Shown here one piece after another: positions 5,617 to 6,033 of a stretch of DNA of 6,033 bases. Within the stretch, counting starts at the first letter, position 1, and the number at the start of each line of letters is the position of its first letter. Made by a program: the position numbers and the translations under genes. Source of the DNA: JBGOUJ01 sp041477005 (lineage in GTDB: Bacteria; Acidobacteriota; Terriglobia; Bryobacterales; JACQDG01). The notes beneath the pieces are model-generated. The model saw only the letters and a program-made list of their open reading frames with translations. It ran no database searches and was not told where the DNA came from. The stretch covers positions 1-6,033 of the forward strand of contig JBGOUJ010000478.1 in the NCBI GenBank assembly GCA_041477005.1, in the 5' to 3' direction.

Positions 5617-6033
5617 ATGACGAGACTGGAGTTTCTAGCCATCGGGCTGGCGCCGCTGGCCGGGAAGGCGGCTTCCGTGAAGAATCGTTTCCACGGTGTT
5701 TGGAGCCTGGTGAGTTGCGAGGAGCGCTCCGCCGGCGGCGAGATCACCTACCCGTTCGGCCCGGAACCCGTGGGCCGGATCACCTACGATCCAGCCGGCC
5801 GCATGTCCGCCCAACTGATGCGCCCCCGGCGAAAGAAGCTCGCAGAAGCGGCCGGCCGGCAGGCGTCTGCCGGCGAGATCAGAGACCTCGGTTACGTCGG
5901 GTATTACGGGACGTTCGATGTCGATGAGGCGCACAGAACCGTGATTCATCACGTGCAGGCGGCGCTCTACCCGAGCTGGGTCGGCACAGATCTCAAACGC
6001 AACTATGACTTTTCCGGAGACAAACTGATCCTC
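5617..6033 (+). CDS. Lipocalin-like domain protein, 3' end beyond the window
   Basis: The open frame runs 139 codons from ATG 5617 to the right edge with no stop, so the gene is partial here. After a short hydrophobic N-terminus (about 5-16), residues 27-139 follow the pattern I know from the bacterial lipocalin-like family (Pfam Lipocalin_5). It has GVWSLVSCEER (27-37), TYPFGPEPVGRITYDPAGRMS (44-64), QLMRP (66-70), YVGYYGTFDVDE (93-104), TVIHHV (108-113), YPSWVGTDLKR (118-128) and FSGDKLIL (132-139). These are antiparallel strands of a small beta barrel, and the family usually ends soon after this point, at about 150-165 residues. The ligand and role are unknown. The N-terminus TRLEFLA resembles a twin-arginine signal but has Leu4 where the second Arg would be. 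If it is cleaved at all, the site may be near AAS (18-20). The 203-base gap and strong ribosome site suggest its own transcription unit. Confidence 0.8.
   Translation, partial: MTRLEFLAIGLAPLAGKAASVKNRFHGVWSLVSCEERSAGGEITYPFGPEPVGRITYDPAGRMSAQLMRPRRKKLAEAAGRQASAGEIRDLGYVGYYGTFDVDEAHRTVIHHVQAALYPSWVGTDLKRNYDFSGDKLIL

Noticed and set aside
5325..5927. 200-codon plus-strand frame running from the end of the BACON gene into the lipocalin-like gene
   Set aside because: It overlaps two better-supported frames, is Arg- and Pro-rich, and lacks any motif. The lipocalin-like frame has a full Shine-Dalgarno site and family signatures.
1..6033. CRISPR array, insertion sequence, tRNA or defence island
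   Set aside because: There are no regularly spaced direct repeats, no transposase-like frame with terminal repeats, no tRNA arm motifs, and no nuclease, methylase or toxin signature on either strand that I could recognise.

Overview
The window looks like chromosomal DNA from an Acidobacteriota bacterium, most likely of the Solibacter/Bryobacter group. The main evidence is the secreted protein at 3692-5413. Its last ~230 residues match the C-terminal domain known as TIGR03437, which is strongly associated with Solibacter and its relatives. The GC-rich, GC-ending codons of the 1.8-5.4 kb part and the small two-CxxC protein near the left end fit this. The assignment rests on remembered family signatures, not on a search.

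Layout, all on the + strand. 1-175 is non-coding as far as I can see and holds an 8-bp inverted repeat. 176-373 is a 65-residue zinc-ribbon-like protein with a GTG start. 374-607 is a non-coding stretch with three local hairpins. 608-1777 is a CpaE/TadZ-like ParA/MinD-family ATPase with a degenerate receiver domain and an altered P-loop. 1841-3625 is a multi-membrane-spanning GT-C (family 39-like) glycosyltransferase whose real start is uncertain. 3692-5413 is a secreted protein with three BACON-like beta-sandwich repeats followed by the Solibacter C-terminal domain. 5414-5616 is a non-coding stretch that can form competing hairpins. 5617-6033 is the first 139 codons of a lipocalin-like protein that runs off the right edge.

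The ATPase, glycosyltransferase and BACON genes are separated by only 63 and 66 bases, with no convincing terminator between them, so they could share a transcript. I see no firm functional pathway joining them. CpaE/TadZ proteins localise Tad/Flp pilus machinery, GT-C enzymes transfer sugars from a polyprenyl-phosphate carrier outside the membrane, and the BACON protein is exported, so a cell-surface theme is possible but inferred. I found no CRISPR array, insertion sequence, tRNA, rRNA, toxin-antitoxin pair or recognisable defence system. I cannot point to a clearly new biological system. The most useful oddities are the glycosyltransferase start region, the altered ATPase P-loop, the duplicated C-terminal domain of the secreted protein, and the near-miss twin-arginine motif of the lipocalin-like protein.
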